A DNA stretch of 64,000 nt from Robertmurraya dakarensis (GTDB lineage: Bacteria; Bacillota; Bacilli; Bacillales; Cytobacillaceae), in the NCBI RefSeq assembly GCF_900156875.1, contig NZ_LT707409.1:1744898-1808897 (forward strand), written 5' to 3'. Positions within the stretch are counted from its first letter, which is position 1. Every line of letters begins with the position of its first letter. Below are positions 44,080 through 53,232 of this stretch, piece by piece. The notes beneath the pieces were generated by a model, which was not told where the DNA came from, did no database searches, and was given only the letters and a program-made list of their open reading frames with translations. The translations under genes and the position numbers were made by a program.

Positions 44080-45018
44080 ATGATGAAAATTTACTTAACC
44101 AACGAAAATGGTAGTTTCCAAGAAACAGCTGATTTTTCTAAAGGCTGCTGGATTAATTTAATTTCCCCGTCAGAGGATGAAATCAATCATATCGCTAGTC
44201 ATTTTAATATTCCTCTTGATTTTCTTAGAGACCCCCTTGATGAGGAAGAAAGATCCAGAATTGAAAAAGACGATGAGCATGTACTAATCATTGTTAATAT
44301 CCCGCTTGTTTCTAAAGATGAAAAAGATTTATCTATATACGATACCATCCCATTAGGTATGATTATCAGCAAAGATTGTTTCATCACCATTTGCTTAAAG
44401 GATAACCCTATTTTCCACTTGTTCTCTCAAAATAAAGTGAAACAATTTTACACCTATAAAAAAACGAGATTCGCTTTGCAGATTCTTTATTTAATCTCAA
44501 CATCGTATCTCAAATATTTAAAACAAATTAATAAGAAGACAAATGAGATCGAGAAAAGGCTTCAAAAATCTCTTAAAAATAAAGAGCTATTTTCTCTATT
44601 GAATTTCGAAAAAAGTTTAGTGTATTTTACAACATCCTTGAAGTCGAATAATATTGTTTTACAGAAAATGCTGCGAACCAACTATCTGAAAATGTATGAT
44701 GATGATAAAGAGCTCTTAGAAGATGTTATCATTGAAAATCAACAGGCAATTGAAATGGCGGAAACACACACGTCCATTTTAAGCGGGATGATGGATGCTT
44801 TCGCTTCTGTCATCTCAAACAATGTAAACATCGTGATGAAATTTTTAACATCTTTCACGATTATTTTAGCGTTGCCAACGATGGTCGCAAGCTTTTACGG
44901 AATGAATGTTCCAATCCCATTTCAGAACCATCCAAACTCGTTTTTTGTTGCGATCCTTATCTCTGTGATTATTTCGGGAACGACAGCGTTTATTTTTTGG
45001 AAAAAGAAGTACTTTTAG
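44080..45018 (+). CDS. CorA-family divalent cation transporter (YfjQ-like)
   Basis: A 312-residue CorA-type Mg2+ transporter, only distantly similar to the one at 38509. The cytoplasmic domain contains WINLISPSEDEINHIA and many acidic residues (DPLDEEERSRIEKDDEH), and the C-terminus has two membrane segments with the filter motif YGMN (SFYGMNVPIPF) and a lysine-rich end FWKKKYF. GGAGG lies 8 bases before the ATG at 44080. It is monocistronic, with a leader holding candidate upstream ORFs and a conditional hairpin, and a strong terminator after it, which together suggest expression tuned by Mg2+. Confidence 0.88.
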   Translation: MMKIYLTNENGSFQETADFSKGCWINLISPSEDEINHIASHFNIPLDFLRDPLDEEERSRIEKDDEHVLIIVNIPLVSKDEKDLSIYDTIPLGMIISKDCFITICLKDNPIFHLFSQNKVKQFYTYKKTRFALQILYLISTSYLKYLKQINKKTNEIEKRLQKSLKNKELFSLLNFEKSLVYFTTSLKSNNIVLQKMLRTNYLKMYDDDKELLEDVIIENQQAIEMAETHTSILSGMMDAFASVISNNVNIVMKFLTSFTIILALPTMVASFYGMNVPIPFQNHPNSFFVAILISVIISGTTAFIFWKKKYF

Positions 45019-45056
45019 GATCGCATTTTCATGTTGACAATTGAATAAGTGACAAT

Positions 45057-45096
45057 AAAAAACAAGGTAATAAATTCATACATTACCTTGTTTTTT
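45057..45096 (+). terminator. Terminator after the corA-like gene
   Basis: A perfect 15-bp stem (arms 45057-45071 and 45082-45096) with A run before and T run after. Confidence 0.9.
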
Positions 45097-45118
45097 GTTG
45101 ATTTCATAAGGATGTTCC

Positions 45119-45297
45119 TTCCGAACTGTTCGGAACTCTTGCCGGGTTCTGAATCATTCGGAAGGCTGATCCGATTATATGTTTTCGGAGGAGGGTTCCG
45201 AAACCTTCAAAACCTCCCTACAAGGTTCATAAGGTAGTTCCGAAACATTCGGAACCTTCCTGAAACCTTTCGGAGGCATGTTCCGAAACCTTCGAAG
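45119..45297. repeat. Cluster of 17-bp palindromes TTCCGAA-N3-TTCGGAA
   Basis: At least five copies or degenerate copies of TTCCGAA-N3-TTCGGAA occur: 45119-45135 and 45238-45254 are perfect inverted repeats, 45147-45163, 45196-45212 and 45281-45297 are partial, and a more decayed one is near 45323-45346. Spacings are irregular (about 28-49 bases). The stretch lies between two converging genes and has no convincing ORF (a 62-codon frame there has no ribosome binding site). Confidence 0.75.
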
Positions 45298-45351
45298 CCC
45301 CTAATAAATTGCTAGAAACCCAATTTCGAACTTTTCAAACCGAAATGTTGA

Positions 45352-46068
45352 TTACACTCCCCTTTTATTTCCCCATACATACGTATGCAGCTGCGGAAGA
45401 ACTTTTACATCCTTTAACTCGTGATCCTCCATGACTTTATCGATGAGCCATGAATATTTATCAAGCAATCTCCTTATTAAAGAAGCGTCGTCAGTGGTCC
45501 TGCTATCATCATTCCCAACTTGGAAAAAGAATGGAACATCAGGGTAGCGAAGATGGATTTTCTTAGCATAGAGAAAATCGTTATCATTAAAAATAACCAC
45601 TTTTAAACTGATGTTTTGTTTTTGCAGATTATGAACGATATCATCTAATATTGTAAAATCAGTTTCCATACCTGAACTAGGAGGTTTCGGAGAAATGGTC
45701 AGTTCATCAATTTCGTAAAACCAATCCTGCCATCTGCTTCCTTGCGTCTCCAATCCTATTTTTATATGATTCTCTTTTAATATAGAGATAAGTTCACTCA
45801 GATTTTTTAATAGTGCGGGATTTCCTCCAGAGATTGTTACAAATGAAAATCCATCGCCGCCAAGGTTTCTTAACTCCGTCCAAATTTCCTCGGCTTCCAT
45901 TTGTTTAATAAATTCTTTTCCTGATCCGTCCCATGTGAAGGCCGAATCGCACCAAGAACAAGAATAATCACATCCAGCAGTGCGGACGAACATCGTTTTC
46001 TGACCGATAACCATTCCTTCCCCTTGAAATGTCGGACCAAAAATCTCCATTACCGGTATTTTACTCAA
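45352..46068 (-). CDS. queE: 7-carboxy-7-deazaguanine synthase
   Basis: A radical SAM enzyme that contracts 6-carboxy-tetrahydropterin to 7-carboxy-7-deazaguanine in queuosine synthesis. The cluster motif is CDYSCSWC (C-x3-C-x2-C), and the N-terminus IFGPTFQGEGMVIGQKTMFVRTAGC, followed by FVTISGGNPAL and GLETQGSRW, are typical of QueE. The 238-residue length is normal. The start is a TTG at 46068 that overlaps the queD stop by 8 bases, so the two are co-translated. It is the last gene of queCDE under the preQ1 riboswitch. Confidence 0.93.
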   Translation of the reverse strand: MSKIPVMEIFGPTFQGEGMVIGQKTMFVRTAGCDYSCSWCDSAFTWDGSGKEFIKQMEAEEIWTELRNLGGDGFSFVTISGGNPALLKNLSELISILKENHIKIGLETQGSRWQDWFYEIDELTISPKPPSSGMETDFTILDDIVHNLQKQNISLKVVIFNDNDFLYAKKIHLRYPDVPFFFQVGNDDSRTTDDASLIRRLLDKYSWLIDKVMEDHELKDVKVLPQLHTYVWGNKRGV

Positions 46069-46537
46069 TGCTCATCCACTCCCGTCTTGCTTCTGCATAG
46101 CTTGTCGGAGTTTCAAAAAGCCTTACAAACTCTACTCTCGCCCCATCATATTGTTTCTCTCGACACTGAATAGCTTCTTCCATTTTTTCAAAAATCCAAA
46201 CAACCATGTTTTCTGCTGTTGTATTCATTGGCGGCAGTGTTTCATTCAAGTAGCGATGATCGAGGAAGACTTCAATTTCATTTTTCCAAATTTCTTTTAT
46301 GTCACCAAAATCGATTAGTAACCCTCTTTCATCCACGAAGCCGCTAATGCCAAAAACAACTACATATGTGTGTCCATGAAGATTTTTACATTTCCCATCG
46401 TAATTGTGGAGATGATGGGCTGCATCAAATGTGAATTCTTTGCTGACAAGAACCCTTTTTGAATGATATTTTAATTGCTCTTTTGTTATATCCTCATCTA
46501 TTTTCTGGAGTTTATCTACGATGCGAAATCCATACAT
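46061..46537 (-). CDS. queD: 6-carboxy-5,6,7,8-tetrahydropterin synthase
   Basis: A zinc enzyme of the 6-pyruvoyl-tetrahydropterin synthase family that makes 6-carboxy-tetrahydropterin from dihydroneopterin triphosphate. Zinc ligands are the His pair in FDAAHHLHNYDGKCKNLHGHTY, and the catalytic cysteine is C in KCKNLHGH. The late PTTAENMVVWIFEKME-like segment is present as NTTAENMVVW. It is somewhat longer (158 residues) than usual, by an N-terminal extension of about 30 residues. GAGGAG precedes the ATG by 9 bases; queC ends 4 bases upstream. Confidence 0.92.
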   Translation of the reverse strand: MYGFRIVDKLQKIDEDITKEQLKYHSKRVLVSKEFTFDAAHHLHNYDGKCKNLHGHTYVVVFGISGFVDERGLLIDFGDIKEIWKNEIEVFLDHRYLNETLPPMNTTAENMVVWIFEKMEEAIQCREKQYDGARVEFVRLFETPTSYAEARREWMSIE

Positions 46538-46540
46538 AAG

Positions 46541-47200
46541 TTAAAACTCCTCTCTCTTACTTAAGTATTCATCTAATCCCCTTTTACGAAGCTTGCAGGC
46601 TGGGCATTCGCCGCAGCCGTCAGCGATTACACCGTTATAGCATGTTAATGTTTTTTCACGGACAAACTCAAAGCCGCCTAGCTCATCAGCAAGTTTCCAT
46701 GTTTCCGCTTTATTTAACCACATTAATGGTGTATGTATAACAAAACCTTCATCCATTGATAGGTTCAATGTCACATTTAATGATTTAATGAAAACATCAC
46801 GGCAGTCGGGATATCCACTGAAATCTGTTTCGCACACACCCGTCACTATATGTTTTGCTCCAACTTGGCTTGCTAGCACCCCTGCAAAAGACATAAATAA
46901 AAGGTTTCGGCCGGGAACAAAGGTAGAAGGAAGTCCGCCATCCTCGCCATCTCTCACTTCAATATCATTCCTAGTCAATGCATTTGGAGCTAGCTGATTT
47001 AATAAACTCATATCTAAAATATGATGCTGTATCCCAAGTTCATTCGTGATATTTCTAGCACAATCAATTTCTGTTTTATGGCGTTGATTATAATCAAATG
47101 TAACGGCAATCACTTCATCAAATTTCTTTAACGCCCAAAATAAACACGTCGTACTATCCTGTCCGCCGCTAAAAACAACAACAGCTTTTTCTTTCTTCAC
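46541..47200 (-). CDS. queC: 7-cyano-7-deazaguanine synthase
   Basis: The ATP-dependent enzyme that converts 7-carboxy-7-deazaguanine to preQ0. It has the PP-loop [11 protein letters not shown] near residue 10, and the zinc-binding cysteines [22 protein letters not shown] near the C-terminus. The 219-residue length is normal. The start is a GTG at 47200 with AAAGGAG 9 bases upstream. It is first in queCDE and directly follows the preQ1 riboswitch and its terminator. Confidence 0.95.
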   Translation of the reverse strand: MKKEKAVVVFSGGQDSTTCLFWALKKFDEVIAVTFDYNQRHKTEIDCARNITNELGIQHHILDMSLLNQLAPNALTRNDIEVRDGEDGGLPSTFVPGRNLLFMSFAGVLASQVGAKHIVTGVCETDFSGYPDCRDVFIKSLNVTLNLSMDEGFVIHTPLMWLNKAETWKLADELGGFEFVREKTLTCYNGVIADGCGECPACKLRKRGLDEYLSKREEF

Positions 47201-47226
47201 TTCTTTGCACTCCTTTAAAATAGAAA

Positions 47227-47255
47227 AACAGGACCACTAAGAAAGCAGTCCTGTT
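47227..47255 (-). terminator. preQ1 riboswitch terminator
   Basis: On the minus strand AACAGGACTGC pairs with GTGGTCCTGTT (11 bp, two G-U) and a T-rich tract follows. Its loop, TTCTTAGT, is complementary over 8 bases to ACTAAGAA at the aptamer 3' end, giving an antiterminator that ligand binding would block. Confidence 0.85.
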
Positions 47256-47258
47256 CTT

Positions 47259-47291
47259 CTTAGTTTTTTTAAGAGGGTAGCTAGAACCTCT
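47259..47291 (-). ncRNA. preQ1-I riboswitch
   Basis: Read on the minus strand the sequence is AGAGGTTCTAGCTACCCTCT, an A-rich stretch and ACTAAG, which matches the class I preQ1 aptamer (stem AGAGG/CCTCT, conserved loop TTCTAGCTA, A-rich tail and the CTAA that pairs with the loop). It precedes queC and should shut the operon down when preQ1 is plentiful. Confidence 0.95.
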
Positions 47292-47325
47292 ACCGCTGAA
47301 GCGGATTTTATTTTTTTCATTCTTC

Positions 47326-47331
47326 ATTATA
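47326..47331 (-). promoter_or_regulatory. Extended -10 element of the que operon
   Basis: TATAAT preceded by TGA on the minus strand, about 35 bases before the preQ1 aptamer. No clear -35 hexamer is seen at 17-18 bases, as is often the case with extended -10 promoters. Confidence 0.5.
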
Positions 47332-47465
47332 TCATAATTTGAAAATAGAAATGATGATTAATTATATTCAGCACTAATTCTAAATATACAAATAATTTAC
47401 ACAACGCAACGAATCTTTTTAGTATAATGATATTTACAGATTAACTCAGTAAAGGGGATATTACT

Positions 47466-48245
47466 TTGGGAAATATGCAGCAACAGACAACAGACCAGTG
47501 GAATGCAAACTTATATGATATAAAACATTCTTTTGTATCAAGCTATGGGAACTTTCTCATAGATTTGTTAGCTCCAAAAAGCGGTGAAAAAATTCTTGAT
47601 CTTGGATGTGGAACTGGGGATTTAACCAAAAAACTAAATGAACTTGGTGCTGAAGTAATTGGAGTGGATAAATCTACAAATATGGTAAGTGCTGCCATGA
47701 AGAAATATCCTGAAATACCATTTCGTGTTGCTGATGCGACAGATCTTCCTTTTAAAGATGAGTTCGATGCCGTTTTTTCAAATGCTACACTGCACTGGGT
47801 ACAAGAACCAAAGAAGGCGCTGGAGAGCATTTATGCTAGTTTAAGAGAAAAAGGACGATTTGTTGCAGAATTTGGCGGTAAGGGGAATGTACAAACAATA
47901 GCCCAGGAAATGATTGACCAGCTCCAGCATGCAGGACTGGGCTATGAAAAGGAGAAGAATCCTTGGTATTATCCAAGCATTGCAGAGTATTCCACTTTAA
48001 TGGAAGAGGTTGGCTTTAGGGTAACCTTCGCTCAGCATATTGACCGGCCTACTCCATTAGAGGGCGAAGATGGGTTGAGAAACTGGATGGATATGTTTGG
48101 AAATGCTTTTTTTCAAGGAATAACCGAGGAACAAAAAAAGTTCATTCAAGCAAGAGTAGAAGAAAATTTAAGAAGTAAATTATATCAGGATGGAAAGTGG
48201 GTCGCCGATTATATCCGTATCCGCGTCATCGGTGTGAAAGAATAA
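47466..48245 (+). CDS. Class I SAM-dependent methyltransferase
   Basis: A 259-residue soluble methyltransferase of the Methyltransf_11/UbiE-like group. Motif I is ILDLGCGTGDLT around residue 45, followed by VIGVDKSTNMVSAA, FRVADATDLPF and VFSNATLHWVQEP, the usual motifs II-IV. A C-terminal domain with YYPSIAEYSTLMEEVGF resembles trans-aconitate methyltransferase-like proteins. The start is TTG at 47466, about 10 bases after AAAGGGG. A TATAAT-type -10 lies near 47423-47428. The substrate is unknown. Confidence 0.82.
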   Translation: MGNMQQQTTDQWNANLYDIKHSFVSSYGNFLIDLLAPKSGEKILDLGCGTGDLTKKLNELGAEVIGVDKSTNMVSAAMKKYPEIPFRVADATDLPFKDEFDAVFSNATLHWVQEPKKALESIYASLREKGRFVAEFGGKGNVQTIAQEMIDQLQHAGLGYEKEKNPWYYPSIAEYSTLMEEVGFRVTFAQHIDRPTPLEGEDGLRNWMDMFGNAFFQGITEEQKKFIQARVEENLRSKLYQDGKWVADYIRIRVIGVKE

Positions 48246-48255
48246 CGATAACAAA

Positions 48256-48295
48256 TTAGAGAAGGGTTTCTAGTAATCTAGAAACCCTTCTCTAA
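48256..48295. terminator. Bidirectional terminator between converging genes
   Basis: A perfect 18-bp stem (arms 48256-48273 and 48278-48295, core GAAGGGTTTCTAG) with a 4-base loop. Confidence 0.88.
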
Positions 48296-48300
48296 TATAG

Positions 48301-49275
48301 TTAACAGTATTCGCTAGACCTAGTAATTAGACTTTCTCTTGCTGCCACATACTCGCGGTGCAGCTTCGCAATATATTCTCCTGCACCTGTTACTTCCTTA
48401 ATTGCCCCAATGCCTTGGCCGCTGCCCCAAATATCCTTCCATGCTTTAGGCTTGCCGTTTTCTTTAAAGCTCATTTTAGAAGGATCGCTTTCAGGCAGAT
48501 TATCTGGATCCAAACCTGCAGCTTTAATGGAAGGGGCTAGATAATTTCCACTTACACCAGTAAAAAGGCTGCTATAAACAATATCATCAGACGTACTTTC
48601 TACAATTGCTTGTTTGTAGCCATCTACTGCACGAGCTTCATGCGTAGCAATAAAAGGCGAACCGATGTAAGCAAAGTCTGCCCCCATCGCTTGTGCAGAA
48701 AGAATCGCGCTTCCTGTCGCAATAGAACCAGACAAAGCAAGCGGACCATCGAACCATTCGCGGATTTCTTGAATCAATGCAAACGGACTCTTCGCTCCAG
48801 CATGCCCGCCAGCTCCGGCAGCAACAGCAATTAAGCCATCTGCTCCTTTATCAATTGCTTTATGGGCAAAGTTATTATTGATGACGTCATGCAAAACGAC
48901 TCCGCCATAGCTATGCGCTGACTGGAAAACTTCTTCACGTGCACCTAATGAAGAAATGATGATTGGCACTTTGTACTTTTCGCACATGGCCATGTCATGT
49001 TCCAGTCGTTCATTCGTCTTATGCACAATTTGATTGATCGCAAACGGAGCAGCAGGCCGGTCAGGGTTCTTTGCATTGTAAGCTGCAAGCTCCTCAGTAA
49101 TCTCTGCAAGCCACTCATCCAGTAAAGATACCGGGCGTGCATTTAGTGCAGGCATAGATCCCACGATCCCTGCCTTACATTGTTCAATTACTAGCTTTGG
49201 ATTACTAATGATGAAAAGCGGTGAACCAATTACGGGAATCCGCAATCCTTGTAGTGCTGATGGTATATTTCCCAT
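48301..49275 (-). CDS. Nitronate monooxygenase (2-nitropropane dioxygenase family)
   Basis: A 324-residue FMN-dependent TIM-barrel enzyme. Family features are IRIPVIGSPLFIISNPKLVIEQ near the start, SSLGAREEVF, GADGLIAVAAGAGGHAGAKSPFALIQEI (the flavin and catalytic-loop region) and ALSGSIATGSAILSAQAMGADFAYIGSPF. It probably oxidises alkyl nitronates such as propionate-3-nitronate. GAGGAT lies about 8 bases before the ATG. It appears monocistronic and is preceded by about 350 bases without a gene. Confidence 0.88.
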   Translation of the reverse strand: MGNIPSALQGLRIPVIGSPLFIISNPKLVIEQCKAGIVGSMPALNARPVSLLDEWLAEITEELAAYNAKNPDRPAAPFAINQIVHKTNERLEHDMAMCEKYKVPIIISSLGAREEVFQSAHSYGGVVLHDVINNNFAHKAIDKGADGLIAVAAGAGGHAGAKSPFALIQEIREWFDGPLALSGSIATGSAILSAQAMGADFAYIGSPFIATHEARAVDGYKQAIVESTSDDIVYSSLFTGVSGNYLAPSIKAAGLDPDNLPESDPSKMSFKENGKPKAWKDIWGSGQGIGAIKEVTGAGEYIAKLHREYVAARESLITRSSEYC

Positions 49276-49627
49276 ATTTTTATATCCTCCATTCGTTAAA
49301 AAAAGTGTTAGGTGACCGATTTTTCCAATACTGGCCAGTCCAAATATTGCAGAACTTTAAATATTTAGAAAATAATATGTATTGCGAGCGTGAACAACAT
49401 TTTTTCAGTAAAAAATTAATCTGCTTATCTCATAATTTACAATAATTAAATAGTAGTGTCAAGTTAGAATTCAGAAATTTCAAAATAATAATAGACCGTT
49501 TAATTTTTTAACGATTACTAGACTACTAATATCCTATTACTGAATTCTGAGGAAAGATGAGCTAAGCTTTCAATTACATGATAGATAAAGAAACCCTTTC
49601 ATCTTCAAAAGGGTCTCTTTATTTTCT
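49276..49627. other. Intergenic stretch without a gene, with a terminator for the next gene
   Basis: An AT-rich region carrying the promoter of the nitronate monooxygenase gene. At 49588-49620 an imperfect hairpin (AGAAACCCTT with AAGGGTCTCT) followed on the minus strand by TTTATC would end the racemase-like gene. Nothing else is recognised. Confidence 0.5.
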
Positions 49628-50290
49628 TTAATTCCTATTTAATTGTTTCAGTACGGCTGATGTCAGGGTATCTAATGGCTGTATTATTCTTTTGCCTGTT
49701 TCTGCCTCTGCTTGTTTTGCACCATCTACCATTGATAGCTGAGCTACAGAAATGACATTTGATGTCTCTCTTAAATATGTTCTTAAAGAAGATGAAACTC
49801 TTTGTTTATACTCTTCTTTTTTTCCCTGCATCATTAATTCAAACGTGTCTTCGATAACCTCGACTTCAGCATTTAATTTCTTTCCTTGAGACTCGGCATA
49901 CTGTGTTAGACGATCCATTGTGCCCTTCACGGTAGCTGGATTCGTAAACAAAACCATCTGCGGTTCATCGTTTGAGCATATGTATTCAAAGAACGGCTCA
50001 TCAATTTTTATTACTGGAATGGAAACATCAAGCTGTTCTTCCTTTAGCAATGCAATATAGTTGGTACAAGTTATCAAGATAGCTTCAGCATCACAGCTCG
50101 CAATCCATTGGAGCTGTTCCCTTACTTTTTTCTCCGCCTCGGACGGATGAAAATCACCATGGTGTGACACCCGGTGCATTAAACCAGGATCAACAAAATG
50201 AACTAACTCTAACTCGTAACCAGAAAAAGCCTTTTCTATGTACTCAATATTTGAATAATGCGAATGAAGACAAGCTAATCTCTTCGTCAC
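49628..50290 (-). CDS. Aspartate/glutamate racemase-like protein
   Basis: A 220-residue protein resembling the Asp/Glu/hydantoin racemase superfamily: an alpha/beta fold with a first catalytic-type cysteine in AILITCTNYIALL (near residue 72) and TNPATVKGTMDRLTQYAE. The position where true racemases have a second catalytic cysteine reads VAQLSMVDGA, with no cysteine, so racemisation by the two-base mechanism is doubtful. It may be an isomerase or decarboxylase relative, or a regulator. GTG at 50290 is chosen because GAGGTGAT lies just upstream. It lies 3' of mmsA on the same strand but a large palindrome separates them. Confidence 0.65.
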   Translation of the reverse strand: MTKRLACLHSHYSNIEYIEKAFSGYELELVHFVDPGLMHRVSHHGDFHPSEAEKKVREQLQWIASCDAEAILITCTNYIALLKEEQLDVSIPVIKIDEPFFEYICSNDEPQMVLFTNPATVKGTMDRLTQYAESQGKKLNAEVEVIEDTFELMMQGKKEEYKQRVSSSLRTYLRETSNVISVAQLSMVDGAKQAEAETGKRIIQPLDTLTSAVLKQLNRN

Positions 50291-50316
50291 TTTTATCACC
50301 TCGCCTACTAGAATAC

Positions 50317-50390
50317 CCTTTTTAGGTACCAGGTACCACCAAAAGACACTGTCTTTTGAAGGTACCTGGTACCTAAAAAGGACAGTGTCT
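50317..50390. repeat. REP-like palindromic element
   Basis: A perfect 21-bp inverted repeat (arms 50317-50337 and 50361-50381, built on GGTACCTGGTACC) encloses an inner 8-bp hairpin CAAAAGAC/GTCTTTTG. Beyond it GACAGTGTCT at 50381-50390 repeats, in inverse, the AGACACTGTC of the loop. Such GACAC..GGTACC palindromes look like the REP/miniature repeats spread in Bacillus genomes. No transposase is nearby. Confidence 0.75.
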
Positions 50391-50415
50391 GCTGGGGGTG
50401 GACATTTAGGCTGGT

Positions 50416-51873
50416 TTACCAGCGTGTGGTGACCATTTTTTTACGGGTGTAGAATTCGACTCCGTCTTTTCCATTTGCATGGAGGTCACCGTAGAAGGAG
50501 TTTTTCCAGCCTGAGAACGGGAAGAATGCCATTGGTGCTGGAATATTAACATTGACTCCGAGCATCCCAGCCTCAATTGTTTCCCGGAAATGCCTTGCTG
50601 CTTTTCCGCTTGATGTATAAAGAACGGCTCCATTCGCGTAGTCTGATTGATTAGCCAGACGAATAGCTGCCTCTAAGTCCTTCACGCGGACAATACTAAG
50701 AACAGGTGCAAAAATTTCGTCCTTCCATATTTGCATATCCTCATTCACATGATCAAATATCGTTGCGCCCAGAAAATAACCTTGCGCATTTTCTTTCACA
50801 TCAATCCGCCCATCTCTTATCAGCCTTGCTTTTTCCTTTTCACCCAATTCAATGTACTTCATTACTTTCTCCAAGTGTGAAGAGCGGATTACCGGGCCAA
50901 GGAATACATCCTCATCCAAACCATTTCCAACTGTAATATCATTGGCCGCTTCTACGAGCATTTCTACAAATTTATCAGCGATATCTTCTTCTACTGCTAC
51001 AACGGAACAAGCCATACAACGCTCACCGGCACTGCCAAAAGCGGCTCCGATGATCCCATGAACTGCTTTTTCTAAATCACAATCAGCAAGGACAATTGAA
51101 TGATTTTTAGCTCCAGCAAGCGCTTGAACTCTTTTTCCATTGGAGGCTGCCGTACGATAAACATATTCAGCTACCGGCTGCGACCCTACAAAAGAAATGG
51201 CTTTAACGCCTTCATGCTCCAATAATCCATTCACAACATCATGTGCTCCGTTCACAATATTTAAAACTCCATTGGGCAACCCAGCTTCTTGAAACAACTC
51301 AGCCAATCGGCTGGCAAGAATTGGTGTACGTTCAGACGGTTTTAATATAAACGTATTTCCGCATGCGATTGCCAACGGAAACATCCAACACGGTACCATC
51401 ATAGGGAAGTTAAAGGGCGTGATCCCTCCAATTACTCCAATAGGGTAACGATACATAGCAGATTCCATATCCGTTGCTATATCAGGCAGCACCGATCCCA
51501 TCATTAAAGAAGGTGCACCTGCTGCGAATTCCACACATTCAATTCCACGCTGTACCTCCCCGCGGGCTTCCTCTAAATTTTTCCCATTTTCTTTGGTTAT
51601 CAATTCTGCCAGTTCCTCTGTATGATCTATTAACAGCTGCTGATACTTGAAAAGAACGCGGGCACGCTTTGGAACAGGAGTCTGACTCCATGACTTGAAC
51701 GCTTCTGCTGCTGCTTTTACCGCCTGTTCCACATCTTCTACACTTGATAAGGGTACATAAGCCAAAATTTCCCCAGTTGCAGGGTTCGGAACAATTTCCG
51801 TTTTTTTTGAAATCGCATCTACCCATTGACCATTAATATAATTTTTAATGTTATTTTCAAGACCTGTTATCAT
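50416..51873 (-). CDS. mmsA: CoA-acylating methylmalonate-semialdehyde dehydrogenase
   Basis: An NAD-dependent aldehyde dehydrogenase (485 residues) that converts methylmalonate or malonate semialdehyde and CoA to propionyl- or acetyl-CoA. The catalytic cysteine lies in [14 protein letters not shown], and the [33 protein letters not shown] region is characteristic of the MmsA/IolA subfamily, which uses CoA instead of water. GGGAGAG is 7 bases before the ATG. It is 21 bases downstream of an iron-containing alcohol dehydrogenase gene and shares its transcript, suggesting oxidation of a hydroxy acid or alcohol to a semialdehyde and then to an acyl-CoA. Confidence 0.9.
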   Translation of the reverse strand: MITGLENNIKNYINGQWVDAISKKTEIVPNPATGEILAYVPLSSVEDVEQAVKAAAEAFKSWSQTPVPKRARVLFKYQQLLIDHTEELAELITKENGKNLEEARGEVQRGIECVEFAAGAPSLMMGSVLPDIATDMESAMYRYPIGVIGGITPFNFPMMVPCWMFPLAIACGNTFILKPSERTPILASRLAELFQEAGLPNGVLNIVNGAHDVVNGLLEHEGVKAISFVGSQPVAEYVYRTAASNGKRVQALAGAKNHSIVLADCDLEKAVHGIIGAAFGSAGERCMACSVVAVEEDIADKFVEMLVEAANDITVGNGLDEDVFLGPVIRSSHLEKVMKYIELGEKEKARLIRDGRIDVKENAQGYFLGATIFDHVNEDMQIWKDEIFAPVLSIVRVKDLEAAIRLANQSDYANGAVLYTSSGKAARHFRETIEAGMLGVNVNIPAPMAFFPFSGWKNSFYGDLHANGKDGVEFYTRKKMVTTRW

Positions 51874-51894
51874 ATATAATCTCTCCCTAAAACT

Positions 51895-53091
51895 TTATAT
51901 TAGTGACTGATTGTCAGAAAATTGGTAGCTGTAACAAACTCGATAAAGCTCTTCAATCTCTTCTTTTCTTGGAACTTTAGGATTATTTGCAGGACTTCCA
52001 CTATCAAGCGCATCATCCGCCATCTTATCAATCGCACTTTCAAAATCGTCTTTGTCGATCCCCCATTCTTTTAGATTAGGAATCTCTAAATCTAAGCACA
52101 GCTTCTTTACTTCTGATACCGCAAACACAGCACGTTCTTCTAAAGGAAGACCTTCTGCTCTTTTTGAAAAAATAACTCCCAGGTCAGCCACCCTTTCTAT
52201 GCAATTCTCTTTGCTATATTCTAATACTGCTGGCAATAACATCGCGTTCGAAACACCGTGCGGAACATGAAAAAGAGCACCGATCGGCCGCGACATTCCA
52301 TGAACAAGGCAGACAGAAGCATTTGAAAATGCGGTTCCGGCCTGAAGTGCCCCTAAAGCCATTGCTTCGCGCGCCTCAATATCATGTCCATTCTGAAAAG
52401 CTTTACGAATATTTTTGATAATAAGCTCCATTGCAGATAAAGCAAACATATCTGTCATAGGATGTGCTTTCTTAGATATGTAGGCTTCAATCGCGTGACT
52501 TAGTGCATCCACACCCGTTGCTGCCGTTACTCTTGGGGGAGAAGAAATGGTTAAATAAGGATCTACGATCGCAACTTCTGGAAGAAAAGCAGGCTGTTTA
52601 ATCATCATTTTTACGTCATTTTTTGTATTGGTAATAACCGTTACATCAGTTGCTTCTGAGCCTGTCCCAGCAGTTGTTGGGATAGCAATATGCGGAATCC
52701 CCTTTACCTTTGCCGTTTTTCTCCCTCCCATATAGTCGCCAATGTACCCATTATTCGTCATCAGCACCGAGACCGCTTTAGCCGTGTCTAGACAGCTTCC
52801 GCCTCCAATTGATATGATTAAATCACAACCTTCATCCTTACATTGGTTCCACGCTTCCTCAACGTATATATCTACTGGCTCGGATTCGATACCTAAATAA
52901 ACGGTATGTTCAACTTTATTCTCATCTAATAACTCCTTACACTGATCTACAAAGCCAAGTCCTGAGATGATACTGTCGCTTACGATAAGCGCTTTTTTCC
53001 CTCGCTGTGCTGCTTCTTTCCCAACATTTCGCAAGGATCCCCTGCCATAGAAAATAGTTTCGGGCATCCTTAAGGCTGAATACTTCTCCAA
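51895..53091 (-). CDS. Iron-containing (type III) alcohol dehydrogenase
   Basis: A 398-residue Fe-dependent NAD(P) dehydrogenase. The nucleotide-binding GGGSCLDTAKA and TTAGTGSEATDVTVI motifs and the iron ligands in GVDALSHAIEAYISKKAHPMTD and LVHGMSRPIGALFHVPHG are all intact. Closest known activities are 1,3-propanediol/3-hydroxyacid or lactaldehyde-type dehydrogenases. The start is one of two adjacent TTG codons (53094 or 53091); the second has the better spacing to GGGGGAG. It is co-transcribed with mmsA. Confidence 0.87.
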   Translation of the reverse strand: MEKYSALRMPETIFYGRGSLRNVGKEAAQRGKKALIVSDSIISGLGFVDQCKELLDENKVEHTVYLGIESEPVDIYVEEAWNQCKDEGCDLIISIGGGSCLDTAKAVSVLMTNNGYIGDYMGGRKTAKVKGIPHIAIPTTAGTGSEATDVTVITNTKNDVKMMIKQPAFLPEVAIVDPYLTISSPPRVTAATGVDALSHAIEAYISKKAHPMTDMFALSAMELIIKNIRKAFQNGHDIEAREAMALGALQAGTAFSNASVCLVHGMSRPIGALFHVPHGVSNAMLLPAVLEYSKENCIERVADLGVIFSKRAEGLPLEERAVFAVSEVKKLCLDLEIPNLKEWGIDKDDFESAIDKMADDALDSGSPANNPKVPRKEEIEELYRVCYSYQFSDNQSLI

Positions 53092-53232
53092 CAATCTCTC
53101 CCCCTTTTTTCCGCTAGTATGAAAGGTTACTGAGATGCTTTCGTCATAGGTTCAACACCTTTCCCTATATCATATCTTAAAATTATATGAATTTTTAGAT
53201 ATTTTTATCAATAATTTTCTTTATTTAAACGA

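Noticed and set aside
45049..45237. 62-codon frame through the palindrome cluster
   Set aside because: It begins within a terminator and runs through repeats; there is no ribosome binding site.
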